A stretch of DNA of 64,000 nt, from contig CM037885.1 of assembly GCA_021292165.1 (NCBI GenBank), forward strand, positions 7,559,042 to 7,623,041. Direction: 5' to 3'. The notes under the pieces are model-generated. The model was not told where the DNA came from and searched no databases. It was given only the letters and a program-made list of their open reading frames with translations. The translations under genes were made by a program, and so were the position numbers. This DNA is from Shinisaurus crocodilurus (Eukaryota; Chordata; Lepidosauria; Squamata; Shinisauridae). Shown one piece after another: positions 31,690 through 42,919 of this stretch. Positions within the stretch are counted from its first letter, which is position 1; every line of letters starts with the position of its first letter.

Positions 31690-32690
31690 ACTCTATGGCT
31701 CAACTTAAGCCCCCCCCAGGCGGTAACAAGATGACATGGCACATGCGCACATCGTGTACTCCCCCTCCCGCTCCGAGCGGTTGGTGGGATATGGAAGATG
31801 AAAGGGAAGCGCGTGAGTTCCACGTCAGGATCAGGCGGCTCTTGGCGATCCTCAACCCGTTTCTCACTATCGGCACATTCGAGGCTGTTCTTTCGTCTCT
31901 CCGTGTCTTCCTTTTCGCTTATCGTGGTATAAGCAGAAACTTTTTTAAAAAAATATTATTTTTGCCTGGTCTGGGAGCCGTGCGGTCGTATTTTCTCCTC
32001 CGCGCTTTCCTCACTCAAGACCTCCGTGTCGAAAGTGCTGAGCTGGAAGCAGCCCTAGGAGCGGGGATTCGCATGGCGACTGAGAAGGATGGGAGCGGGA
32101 GGGAGGGAGAGCGCGAGGGAGGGGTGTGTTGTGTAGTGTAAAACCCATCCGCTGATTCGCCAATCTCAGCCCAGGGAAAGGGGCACGTGACCTCCAGTGG
32201 GAAATGCGGGGTGGGTGTTTGCGAGAGTCGACGGCGCTGAGAGGTACGAAGAGTCGCTGCTGAGGGGGAAAAGACGGAGGGGACGGAATTATTATTATTA
32301 TTATTATTGATTAATATTCTGCACGGAGGTTGCTCCGTCCCCCGTGCAGAAAGTGCCGTGGCGGCTGCGCAGGCCGCTGGCGCACTCGCTGCTGGCGACG
32401 GCGGCGAGAGAAGGCGGCGACGACGAGGCGGCGGCCGTGGCGGCTTCTCTCGGGTCCGCACCTGGTTGAGGCCGCTCGCTCGGGACGGGCCTCTTCCGCA
32501 CCTGCTGCCCCACCCCCAGCCCGCCCGAGTGAGTGGCTTCTTCCGAACCCGTACCGTTATCGAGGGACCGGCTCCCTCCCCCTCCGCCCCTCGGTCTTTT
32601 CCTCGGGTTCGTATCTGCCTCAGGGAGGGCAGCTCCCCGCCTCAGCCTCCCTCCCCGCCTCTCCACTTTCTCCCCCCCACCCCAAAAAAA
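31690..32690 (+). promoter_or_regulatory. CpG-rich promoter-like block upstream of PPP1R37
   Basis: CpG density and GC content rise sharply compared with neighbours (for example about 32340-32600, with gcggcg/cggcgg runs). A GTGAGT donor at 32529-32534 could end a non-coding first exon. An (ATT)n run lies at 32289-32307. The first coding exon of PPP1R37 starts about 1 kb downstream. No TATA box is evident, as is common for such promoters. Role inferred from position and composition. Confidence 0.6.
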
Positions 32691-33744
32691 CTAGGTAGAG
32701 GCTCCTAGAGCCCAGCGAAAGGCAGTTTTCTTTTCAGTAGCCCAGAAAAGGGGACCCCTCGCACTCTGTTTATATCTCCTCCCCTCAAAGTCTAGAGTTG
32801 CTTTTATCTTGATAGACACCGTCTTCCTATCCCCCCCAAGACTATTTCCCTCGCTGAACCCCCCCCCCAAGGTGGGGACATCAATCCCACTTTTCTTTCT
32901 TTCCTGCCCGGTAGTGAGTCCCACTTAACTTGCAGGTATTAATTACACTCCAGTTCTCGTCCAACACCACAGCCACACACTTCTGTAAAGGAGTGGTGGA
33001 TTTAGTTGTATTTCTGGCACAAGGTTTGACACTTGGCTTTTATTCCTCTTCCAGCAATCAATTCCTGTTTATACTGCAGGTATTTCAACCAATTCACACA
33101 CACACACCCCTGCAAAAATATATATATATATGAAGTTTTTCCTATTATGATAGCCTCTGCTTTCAGAAGGAGAGTATCAGATTCCTTTACTTGGCTTCTG
33201 GAGCAGACATCACCCCGTTTCAGTCTTTTTCTACCTGGTAGAGAACCCCATTTATCCTGAAGGTTATTAGTTCCAGTCAATCTCCATCTTACACATACAC
33301 TAAGAATCCATTATCTACCCTTACTCGGAAAAACTTCAGGGCAAGAGAGTCTTGCTCATTTTCCAGACTAGGAAAGGATTTCCATGTCCTGCCAAAAAAC
33401 CCTTTCTTCCCAGAAATTGACCTTAGCCCCAGTTCAAGCAGCGTCCTTACTCTTCTGTCTTGCCCTCATAGCAGCCTCTTTCCTCCAACCCCAAGCAGAG
33501 GTTTCATTCTCCTATCCATAGAGGCAGGAGCCCTTCCCTCCTAACCCATCCCCCATCTGATCCTATTCTTCATTCATGGTCCATATAGGAACCTTCCTTG
33601 ACCCACTAAGAGCCTGGTTTCTTTGCAACATTGCTGGGAGGGAAGGGCCTGGAAAACTTGGGAGCCGTTTCTTTCCAGGTGAGGGTAGCTAGAAAAGAAT
33701 AGGAGGGAGGGGTGAGTTCCACCCCTAATGACTGCACAGGGTCC

Positions 33745-34519
33745 ATGAGAAGGGAAGAAGGAGCTCTCCCCTTGACAGACACCCACCTCACTTGCTTGGC
33801 CATGGAGTGTGTGCAGGTTTCTCCCATGCAGCAGCAACAAGGAAAAGCTGCTGAGGGGGACCGTCTCCTCCTGCTACTGCCATCCCCTGCTATGCAGAAT
33901 GAAGAGGAGGCCATATTAAGGGGTTCTGATCCCTGGGCTTCCTCCCAGACGGACATCAGCAGAGGTGGTATGAAACTTCCAAGCACTTTGGACTTTTCGG
34001 AGCATCTACAAAATACAGAGAACCTTCACTCCCAGCACAACCCTCCCACTCTAGGGAGTCAGCCTGGCAGAGAGATGATGGACTGTTACACTGCATGTTC
34101 TTCAAAGAAAGATTTGAAAGAGACTGTGAGTTGTGATGGGGCAGAGGAGCAGTTGCGACCATTGGGGAAAGAGACATTGAGCCATCCGCTGCAGGAAGAG
34201 TCAGTGACAAAGGAGGTGGCCTGTAATAACCCCTCTTTGACAGCTGAGTCTGTTGCAACTGCCCGAGAATGTCTTAGGGACTCTGAAAAATCTGCTCAGC
34301 GGAACAACCATTTGCAGGAAAAATCAAACTCTGCTTCTCAGAATTGTTGTTTGGCTTCAGAAGCAGCAAGTGGCGAGATTCCAGAGGAAGACCAAACAAG
34401 CCAAGGTTCTCTACCAGCTGAAGATGGGAAACTCAAGCCTGGGGCAAAGCATGTCACATTTCCTTCCGACGAAGACATTGTGTCTGGTGCTGTGGAGCCC
34501 AAAGATCCTTGGCGACATG
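33745..34519 (+). CDS. PPP1R37: Protein phosphatase 1 regulatory subunit 37, first coding exon
   Basis: The end of the exon encodes KPGAKHVTFPSDEDIVSGAV then EPKDPWRH and stops at a GTAAGC donor (34520). This matches the start of human PPP1R37 (LRRC68). HVTF is an RVxF-type PP1 docking site (human KRVTF). PPP1R37 binds and inhibits PP1; its leucine-rich repeats are encoded by later exons outside the window. The frame is open from 33703 (TAG at 33700-33702); the first ATG is 33745 (MRREEGALPLTDTH). This gives about 225 residues before the conserved block, where human has only about 40. The extension is Glu/Ser/Gln-rich with no domain I recognise. Later Met codons (MECVQ, MQNEEEA, MKLPS, MMDCY) could be the real start. 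An acceptor-like cgtttctttccag ends at 33678. Confidence 0.9.
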
Positions 34520-34679
34520 GTAAGCAAACATCAACTCTTCTAAAGACCCTTCACTTCTTGGGGCTGGGCTAGATTGGTCCAGGCCAGTCACTTTATTCAC
34601 AGGCTTGGGATTTCCTTGTAGTATGAGAACTGAATATTTGCATTCAACCTTGTTAGTCAGTTTTCTACTGAAATCACTC

Positions 34680-35080
34680 AAAAGCAACTTATAATCAAGG
34701 GATAAAAACAAAAGAACAATAAAATCCTATTAAATAAGCACACACAATAAAACAACAACAGCTAAGGTAACTTAGTTAACTAAGAACTAATCAATAAGCA
34801 GGGAAGACACTTGAAAACAGGAACCTTTTTAACTGTAAGTTCTAGAAGAAGCAAGGAGGTGACTTGGCAGATCTCTCTTGGCAAAGGGTTCCATAATGTG
34901 GATGTTGCAGTGGAGAAGGCCCTGCTTCGGGATGACCTCATACATTTCACTTCTTTAATCAGGAATATAGAACAGATCTCCAGTTGATCTAGGAAGATGA
35001 GAAGGTGCATATAAGACAATGCGCTTCCCAAGCTGTTCAAGGCCCAGGCTCTTTAAGATTTCAAAGGCTTACCTTTAAAT
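34680..35080 (-). repeat. L2-clade LINE 3' fragment
   Basis: The minus-strand frame has RSRAFSTATSTLWNPLPREI, the L2 'AFSVAAPRLWNSLP' motif in worn form, next to an AT-rich 3' tail at 34690-34790. Confidence 0.75.
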
Positions 35081-35742
35081 AGGGTTGCCTACATCACTTT
35101 ACAGGCCCTGCTTTTGTGCAGCTTGTTTAAATACTGTGTCAGGCTACTGTTCGAGGTAGGAGCAGCTAAAAAAAAAACCCCTTGGTAATCCTAGGCCTGA
35201 ACTTACGAAACAGAATGCAACTGGGTAGGAACTTGCCAAATGCATTTGCCATGGTAGGAGAACTTTAAAGTTACGTAGGAGGAAATGATCTTGTTTGTAA
35301 AACACTTTATGGCTCATAAAGTGATTGTTAATATTGTTCCATGGAAATGCAAGACAAAAGCCTCTAACAGATGTTGAATGAGAGTGTGTGTTTATTTATT
35401 TTTTTTAAATTACCCATCTGAGAATAATCAGATTAAAATTAAATTAAAAGTCAATACATACAATGTAAAACACTAAATTATTCCTCCTTTTCATGAGAAA
35501 GCCTTGCTAGATAAAAGATCCCGAGAAAGTTCTCTCTGAATTTTGAAATCAAAAGGCTGTCTCCTTATGATTTTTCTGTTCTCTCTTTCTGTTTTGGGGA
35601 GGAATACATTTTTTCTCTCCCACTTTGAAATTTCTTCTTTCATTTTTCTTCCATGTATTGGAGTTGCATCTCACCTTTATGCTCATGTAAATGCACTCAT
35701 CCTGAACCTATGGGTACAGTTTTTAAAAATGGTAAACATAGA

Positions 35743-35903
35743 TTCATGGATTATAGAGTTGGAAGGGGCCTACAAGGCCATCGAGTCCAACCCCCTGCTC
35801 AATGTAGGAAACTAGAGGAGGGGTCTCCCATCCAAGTAATAGCCAGGCCTGACCCTGCTTAGTTTTCCACTCAGACAAGCTGAGCCAGCATGAGCCACAT
35901 GAC
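35743..35903 (-). mobile_element. 5S rRNA-derived SINE with CR1 tail, copy 4
   Basis: Reverse copy: 'tatagagttggaaggggcct', 'ctcccatccaagtaatagcc', 'aggcctgaccctgcttagtt', 'cagacaagctgagccagcat'. Confidence 0.85.
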
Positions 35904-36395
35904 AAACTTACTAGAGCATTTCTTTGGTTGTTTTGGTTAGACCATTATTCATATGCTCAGTGCTTTACAGGCATTTGGGCTGTTCTCACATCACAGCAGC
36001 ATTCAGTGACAGATTGTGAGATGTCTTCAGAAACAAACTGAATGCCTTGTTCGTAGCTTGTTAGCAACAAATCGTAGGTTAACTTTGAGTTGTTTAACCT
36101 ACAAACAACCCAAAGTGTCCAGGCTCGGGCATCATGCTAACAACCTATGAATGTAGGTTGTTTCTGCAAACTGGAAGCAGCTCCAGTTTGCAGAAACCCA
36201 TGATATGCTGCTAATTAACCCATGGTATGCTGCTCTGACGTGCAAACCAGGTCCATATCTCATTCATTCTTGCAACAGTTCTGTGAGGTAGGCTACTAAT
36301 GTTCCCATTTTATAGCCAAGTCGGAGAGTGCCAGCTGAATCCATGGCAGCACAGATTTGAAGCTGGGGACCAAGGTTCAAATGCATTGCTCTACC

Positions 36396-36541
36396 CAGTG
36401 CTTTTTTTCTGGAGAAAAAGGTACCGGAACTCTTGGATTACATTTCCTCGGGAGTAGATGGCGATTAAATTGTAATGCAATTAATAGAAGGAAAGGTGCT
36501 GGAACTCAGTTCCGGTGAGTTCCACCAGAAAAAAAGCCCTG
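36396..36541. mobile_element. hAT-type MITE with exact 8-bp target duplication
   Basis: Termini CAGTGCTTTTTTTCTGG and CCAGAAAAAAAGCCCTG are inverted. The octamer gctctacc lies on both sides (36388-36395 and 36542-36549). 146 bp, no coding. It sits within an older MIR-like sequence (about 36260-36560). Confidence 0.9.
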
Positions 36542-36774
36542 GCTCTACCCACCCTCACTCTGCCATATAGAGCAATTCTATCTTGTGCTGCAGAGAACTC
36601 ACAACAGCAGAGCTTCTGAAGAACCCAAAGCCCTGCCAGCAGCATTTCTGCTTTTCCCCACCCCACCCCTTCCCTTTTTTTGTTTTCATTTGGTTTCTTT
36701 TATAAATTCCCTCCAGCTGAAACCAATGGGAGGGCATTGATCTGCACCAGCTCCAGGGCTGATGTAGATGTGGA

Positions 36775-37000
36775 ATTTATTTATTTATTTTATTTATTTA
36801 TTATATTTATACCCCACCTTTTTTCCTGCAAGTAACCCAAGGCGGCTTACATAATCCTCCTCCTCCTCTCCATTTTATCCCCACAACAACCCTATGAGGT
36901 AGGTTAGGCTGAGAGTCGGTGACTGGCTCAAAGTCACCCAGTGAGTTTCATGGCTGAGCAGGGACTTGAACCCGGATCTCCCGAGTCCCAGTCCAACACT
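36775..37000 (-). mobile_element. CORE-SINE (MIR-like), reverse
   Basis: 'ataccccaccttttttcctg', 'ccacaacaaccctatgaggt', 'gtgagtttcatggctgagca', 'gatctcccgagtcccagtcc'. TTTA repeats at the left end are its reversed tail. Confidence 0.85.
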
Positions 37001-37340
37001 GAGTTGGTTTGGGGGGGTGTCTGGGGGCCAGGGGGAGCTGTGGATCCACAGCAAAACAAACCAGGAAGCCTCTGTCCATAGTTTGTTTAGCATTGCATCT
37101 GAACCGGGATCCTTGGTTTGTTGCTCTCCTAACAAGTAGAAATCATAAGCCAAGAACAAACCCCGGCTTATGATTTTTAGGAGAGGAACAAGCCACAGAT
37201 GGGGTCTTCCTGGTTTGTTTTGCTGTTCCTCCTGGCAGGAGGAGTCAAGCAGGAGTGATTGAGCAGCGTGAACCAGCACAGTTGCTCATTCCTGATAAGC
37301 TGGGATCCTAAAGAATTCTGGCTTATCATTACATCTGAAG
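37000..37340. repeat. Palindromic DNA repeat (hairpin-forming)
   Basis: Inverted blocks: 'gcaaaacaaaccaggaag' (near 37060) against 'cttcctggtttgttttgc' (near 37205), and 'aatcataagcc' (37141) against 'ggcttatgatt' (37166). Possibly a decayed MITE; the family is unknown. Confidence 0.5.
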
Positions 37341-37881
37341 TGGACTATTATCATTTCACACTTTCCAACAGTTAATTATATTCTCCGGTATTATGCACAG
37401 GGCTAGAAAAGTCCTGAACACCTGGTTAATAAAATGTGCTGATGGTAAGAATTTTCCCTTCCTGATGATGCTGCATATTCTGTTACATCATTTCCCCCCC
37501 TCCTTTTCCCGTTGTGTATTCTTTGGGATCTAAAAGCTTCATCCTAAGATTTCTTATAGCTAACAAGCACATAGGTCCTAGTGATGATGCATACCAGCTG
37601 TTTTGCAAATGTGGCAAAGCATCGTGTCAGGACTGTGCTGCTGTGCAAATGTTTTCAGAACTGTTTTTTTGTTTGTGTGCTTTTGTATGCCATTTTTTCA
37701 GAGGTGTGTTTTTTTCTGTTCTTTCTCTTACCTTGGATTATCATGTTGCATCAAGAACGCTTGATCCCCCCCCCTTAACATCAAAGATATTTCCTTTTTT
37801 TGGCAGTCATAAAAGTAGTTCTAAACTTTTTCTGAGATAGTACTGAAGTTTTTGGATTTACATGTGAAGTTTCTGATGATA

Positions 37882-38110
37882 CAGGCAGTCCCCGGGTTAC
37901 GAATGTCCGACTTACTTATGGACAACACGTACTTACGAACGCTGGACTTCCGGGTTCCCTGACTCTATGTCGTTTACGTAGAGTATAGCGTAACAGCCAC
38001 AATTTGCGTAAATGTATACTACACGATACTGTTCTGACTTACGTAAAAATTCAACATAAAGACAGACTTGCCGTAAGAATGGAACCTGTTCGTAACCTGG
38101 GGACTGCCTG
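37882..38110. mobile_element. Tigger/pogo-like non-autonomous DNA transposon
   Basis: Termini CAGGCAGTCCCCGGGTTACG and CGTAACCTGGGGACTGCCTG flanked by TA on each side, as in Tc1/mariner-pogo elements. 229 bp with internal copies of 'cgacttac' and 'cttacgta'. No transposase frame. Confidence 0.8.
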
Positions 38111-38924
38111 TATCTTATGTTGGTGGCTGTGCTGATCTTCCAGAATGGAGGCATTGAACTGGCATATCAATCATTTGGAGTTGTGCTACTTTTCTTTTTT
38201 TAAGTTACAATGAATTCTTTGTCTTGAGCTAAATGGGTGTTTGGAAAGTCAATTTGAATGCATTGATACTTGTTCAGCACCAAGGAATATATCAGGAGCT
38301 TTTTTATATAAATACCTTTGTTCAGAACTCCAGGTGCATGTACAGGTTTTTGGAGAGGGAGACATTTTCTGTCAGGTAATTGACTAATAACCCTGTGGTC
38401 ATTTTACTGTTCCCTGTAGTGTGTGGTTTGCTTTACATTGGTGAACAGTTTGGGTGGGTTCACCTAGAACTGTGGTATTTGTGGTAATTCAAAAGTAACT
38501 GAGGGAAAGGTGTATGCATGTGATAAATGGGCATAGTGGTGCAATCCTGGTTTGGAGGGAAAACTCGAAGCATAGTTTGCTGGTTCGGATGTTACAGCAA
38601 ACTATAGTTTTCACTAAAGAAGAAGTAACTAATTGAAGCTGAAGGAGGGAGAGAAACTGCACCAGGACAAGGGTCATTCTCAGAGCACCATACTGTGGTT
38701 TGGTATACATTTGAACCAAGCCATTGTCATAACAGCATGATTTTGCATCACTGATACAGTTTGTTGTTGTTGTTTTTTAAAAGGAGGAGGGGTGGAAGGA
38801 ATGGGCACTGCTCAATTTTTTTCACCAAAATATAAGAAAGGAAGCCAGAATTTAGAATATATTCCAATTTGTCCCATTTCTGGTAACCAAAACTGGATGG
38901 TTGCAGACCATGAGTTGGATCCAG

Positions 38925-39050
38925 ATTTAGTCATACTTAGAGTAGACCCACTGAAATCAGTGGGACTTAAGTTAGTCATGCCTAACTTAGGTCCCATGAT
39001 TTCAATGGGTCTACTCTAAGTATGACTAAATCTGAATCCAGCTCCATGGT
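38925..39050. repeat. Foldback repeat ('ctactctaagtatgacta' type)
   Basis: The left arm 'gatttagtcatacttagagt' is the inverse of 'actctaagtatgactaaatc' at the right; the inner parts 'cactgaaatcagtggga' and 'tcccatgatttcaatggg' also pair. Related single-arm pieces lie near 25440, 30610, 31320 and 53160. Confidence 0.7.
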
Positions 39051-39423
39051 TGCAACACCAGTGTTGTATTCCACTAGAGTTGTCTGTGTTAATAAGACCA
39101 AAATGTTCCCGTTATGAGCTGCGAGGAGGATGAAGAAGACTTGTTCAATCTGGAGGGCTATCTTGGGAAGCATCATGATCTTTAGGGCCATAATTAGTAT
39201 ACAAATTATGTTAATTAGATTATTTAGTATAGTTGCCATCTTTAAGGAGCATGGCAGCTGTCACACTGCAATACATTCTGAAACAATTACCCTTTGAAAA
39301 CTGAGTCAGCCTGTGAAGGTTAAAAACATCAAACCTTTATGCTATTGAATCAGAAATCACCAGAGTTGGGAAACTGCAAATTTGGGGCTCATGTTTTAGT
39401 TAATTGTTTCTGATCCTTTAGAG

Positions 39424-39560
39424 CAGGGCTCTCCAACCTTGGGTCCCCAGATATTTGCTGGCCTACAGCTCCCAGAATACCCAGCCAGCATGGCTAATGG
39501 CAAGGGATTCTGGGAGCTGTAGTCCAGCAACATCTGGGGACCCAAGGTTGGAGAGCCCTG
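39424..39560. mobile_element. hAT-type foldback MITE with exact 8-bp target duplication
   Basis: CAGGGCTCTCCAACCTTGGG to CCCAAGGTTGGAGAGCCCTG. The octamer ctttagag repeats at 39416-39423 and 39561-39568. Confidence 0.9.
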
Positions 39561-39903
39561 CTTTAGAGTGATAAATCACTGGCTTTCAAATACATTTCTG
39601 CCACCCTGAGGTTTAAAAGTTCTCATCTTTAATTAAAAGCCACACGTGGTTCCATCAGCAAGTATGCTTTGTGGTAGGACTTCATTGAGATGGTAGTTCC
39701 TCATTCTGCTAGTCTAGTAGTTCTTAAATTGGGCTTCAGCTATGGCTATTTGGCTAGGGAGGCTACGGACATGCCTGGTGGCTTCAGGTGCAGCCACAGC
39801 ACAGTCGTATCCTGTAGAAATCAGTGCAGCCAACTGGTGTCTGTGGCCACATAGAAGAAACCCGAGCAAGACTATATCCTAGTTTTGTTGAAGTCAGCAG
39901 TGG

Positions 39904-40738
39904 CAGTGATGTGGATTCTCTGGAAAATTTTTGCATGGGAATATTTTCTGGATTTTTTCCCAATGCAAATTTGCATAGGAAAAAAATTCAGTTTGCATCG
40001 GAAAATGTTCTGATGCCCTAGAGCAGTGTTTCTCAACCTTGGGTCCCCAGATGTTTTTGGCCTACAACTCCCAGCATGCCCCAGCCAGCATAGCTAGAGA
40101 GAGATGTCGTTCAGCATGTTTATTTTACTTGTATTTAGTAAACAACAAAACTAAAAAAAGTACCCCATATTAAGTTTTTGTCCCAGTACACCACAAGTAT
40201 TTGACCAGAAATATTTGAGGGGAGAAATTAAAGCACACTTAATGTGATTTAAATGTTATATTGTGTAGACATTTTATTGGAATAGTTGTAAAAATTTAAA
40301 GTTAATAGCATGTACTTTGTTTAGATTTAAGGAAAAAAAACAAAGGTACTGAAAACTGTTCACACAAATTAATTTTAGCAACCCAAAGAAATGTGCATAA
40401 TATACTGACACCCACTCATCTATTTCAACAGAGTTCAACTCTCTTGTTGGGGCACCTTCAGTTTCGCTGCCAGTATTTATTAGTTCCATTTCACTCTGAG
40501 ACATACACATGTATTTTTCAGTCAGTTAAAAAAACATTAATTACAACTTTGAAACTGCCAAGCTTGCCTAATATTGTATTTGCAATTGGTATACATTCAA
40601 ACTGCTTAGATAATTTATTATATTAAGCAGTATATGAGTATTCTTAATAAATAAATACATTTTACCAATCATCTTATAAAACGGAACATTTTCTGCAGAA
40701 AAATAAAGCGCTGGAAAAATTTCCGCCCCACATCACTG
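39904..40738 (+). mobile_element. AT-rich hAT-like element, family B, copy 1
   Basis: Left end CAGTGATGTGG, right end CCACATCACTG. Target duplication agcagtgg (39896-39903) and agtagtgg (40739-40746), seven of eight equal. The interior is AT-rich with no long frame. A truncated hAT MITE sits inside at 40024-40093. The reversed second copy is at 48459-50592. Confidence 0.88.
40024..40093. mobile_element. Truncated hAT MITE nested in family B copy 1
   Basis: The left half, CAGTGTTTCTCAACCTTGGG to 'ccccagccagcatag', is present and the right half is missing. Preceded by octamer ccctagag (40016-40023) and followed by ctagag (40094-40099), so the right loss occurred inside the element. Confidence 0.7.
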
Positions 40739-41661
40739 AGTAGTGGAGCTCGCTCAGTTCCCCTTGTGGCTCATTGCATATGCAGGAGTTACACTTTCAG
40801 TGTTGCACACGGAGATCCTGCAGTAGCAGTTTGGTGTGCGTATTCTGTGTATGCCCTGAGCTACCTCCTCTGGAAGTAAACTGGGGAAGCGGGAGTCCCT
40901 CAAACTCTGAACTGTGTTTTTTCCACAATGTCCATATTTTGTGGGTAACAGTACTTCCATGACAGGCGTGTGTGACTTACTGAAGTGGCCATCGTGTAAT
41001 AGCAATGGCTGGTTCAAACAGAGATGGTTGGAGCCGTTTAGTGTATTATCTTCTCTTTCAATACCAAGCACCCTTCAAAATCGGATTATTGCAATGCTGC
41101 ATGTGTGTAGCATTTGTGTTTAGCCTTCACTCAGGTTGATGGCATTTCAGAGCTCCTCGCTAGAAATTCTTCGCACATTCTGCTTAGCATAGGAATTTTG
41201 GGCTAAGCTCTCCAAAAGATTCTGCACTGCCTTGTTGAAAATCAGAATAGTTTTCTCTGAACGTGGCAGCAGTTCTGTTGGTGGCTGAACATTGTGTGCA
41301 CAATCTGTTATTGTGGAAAACATTCTTCCTCTTTTTTTATCCCCCCCCCCCGCCCCGTAACGTGAAGGCAGCTAACCCTGATTTAATTAGCTTTAATTGA
41401 CAGTATTTTAGCTTCTTACGTGGTTTTACGTTGATTTTATTTTGGTTAAACATATCAAATGTGGCAGGAATAGAAGGGGAAGAGATCTCAAAGATGCACA
41501 AAAGATCATTTATTGTCCAACACAATATTACAACTCTTCCTCTGGGGCAACTATAGAAACAAGAATCATGTACTCACCACTAACAGTGCAGTGTGAAAAC
41601 TAATGTAAAAACTGATATCATGTACCTTAAAAATAAATGGAAGAACAGCAGCAAAGTGGTG

Positions 41662-41990
41662 GATGGGGGGGCTATGGCTCAGTGGTAGAGCACCTGCTAT
41701 GCATACAGTAGGTCCCGGGTTCATTCCTGGCATCTCCAGGTATGGCTGGGAAAGACTGACACCCTGGAGAGCCACTACCAGTCAGTGTAGGCCAGTGGTG
41801 GGCAACCAGTGGCCCTCCAGATGTTTTGGCCAACAACTCCCATTCTCCCTCACCATTGGCATCTCTGGCTAGGGCTGAGGGGAGTTGTAGACGAAAACAT
41901 CTGGTGGGCCACAAGTTGCCCACCCCTGATGGAGACAGTATTGAACTAGATAAACCAATGGTCTGATTCAGTATAAGGCAGCTTCTTATT
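41662..41990 (+). mobile_element. tRNA-Ala-derived SINE interrupted by a hAT MITE
   Basis: The SINE head 'ggctatggctcagtggtaga', 'gtcccgggttcattcctgg' and end 'ggtctgattcagtataaggc' are split at about 41793-41928 by a foldback element, CAGTGGTGGGCAACCAGTGG to 'aagttgcccacccctg'. Confidence 0.85.
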
Positions 41991-42784
41991 TTTCTTTATT
42001 AAATATAAAATAATCACCTATATACTGGGGCTGTACTGGGGCAGCAGATGAACCTGAGAAAAACTTAAGCGAGTAAAATCATGTTTCTCTAAAAATGCAC
42101 TAGCAATGTCAAGAACAACAATGCATAACAAAATAACACATTCCATCAAATAAAAAAACAAACATACCCCAACTTAATATGTGTTTGTGTGTGCAATATA
42201 TATTCATGAGTTATCAGCCACACAATACCAAAAATACACTAAACTCTCAACAGCCAAATCCTCATGGGGTGGGGGAAACGTTCGTGTTCTTGACACTGAG
42301 CCAAATGAAGGATGGCAGTCGAATATTCAACAAGGCTTGTGAAACTGAAACCATCAGGGTAGCTAATAACAGGACAAAAGTTACTAGTCCACAACATTCT
42401 TATTAGCTTGCCTTCCCACACATAGTGATGTTCATAATTGGTGCTACATCCACACCCTGAAAATAAAGGTGCAGAGGCGATGGGAAGAACCACCTCTCTT
42501 CCTATTTACAATTTTTTTCTCTGCCTAGTCACCTGGAGGAGATTCCTATTTGACACAAGAGACCAGTTGCATGGTTGCTGATTAGCCTGAAAAGAACAGC
42601 GTGCGTGGACATGGCCAGAGAGTTGGGAGCTCTTTCTTGAGCCACAGGATTGCCGCATAGGCATCATTGGGACTTTCTCATTACTGCTGTTGAAATGTTT
42701 GCTGCCACTTCCCTCTAGGAATCAACCAGTCTCTTGCCCAGAGAGCTTAGAATTTGACAGCAGGGAAGATGAGACTTAATAAAG

Positions 42785-42919
42785 CAGTGTTCTCCAACCT
42801 TGGGTCCCCAGATGCTTTTGGCCTACAACTCCCAGCATGCCCCAGCCAGGTATGCTGGCTGGGGTGTGCTGGGAGTTGTAGGCCAAAAGCATCTGGGGAC
42901 CCAAGGTTGGAGAACACTG
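42785..42919. mobile_element. hAT-type foldback MITE between 35-bp direct repeats
   Basis: CAGTGTTCTCCAACCTTGGG to CCAAGGTTGGAGAACACTG. Bases 42749-42784 and 42922-42956 share 'agcagggaaga..agacttaataaag', a duplication much longer than a hAT target site. Confidence 0.85.

Larger units (their letters stand above)
27481..31690. other. Intergenic region, BMP gene to PPP1R37
   Basis: Almost all repeat: a TTAA MITE (27847-27976), a CORE-SINE (28092-28326), an L2 LINE (28518-29083), a foldback remnant (about 29170-29310), a palindromic DNA repeat (29430-29990) with a nested hAT MITE, a TTAA MITE (30985-31129) and a foldback MITE (about 31160-31300). Bases 30000-30980 hold no gene that I can see. 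Confidence 0.7.

Noticed and set aside
31695..32141. 148-codon frame on the plus strand in the CpG-rich block
   Set aside because: No recognisable motif; long frames are expected by chance in GC-rich promoter DNA, and overlapping frames exist on both strands.
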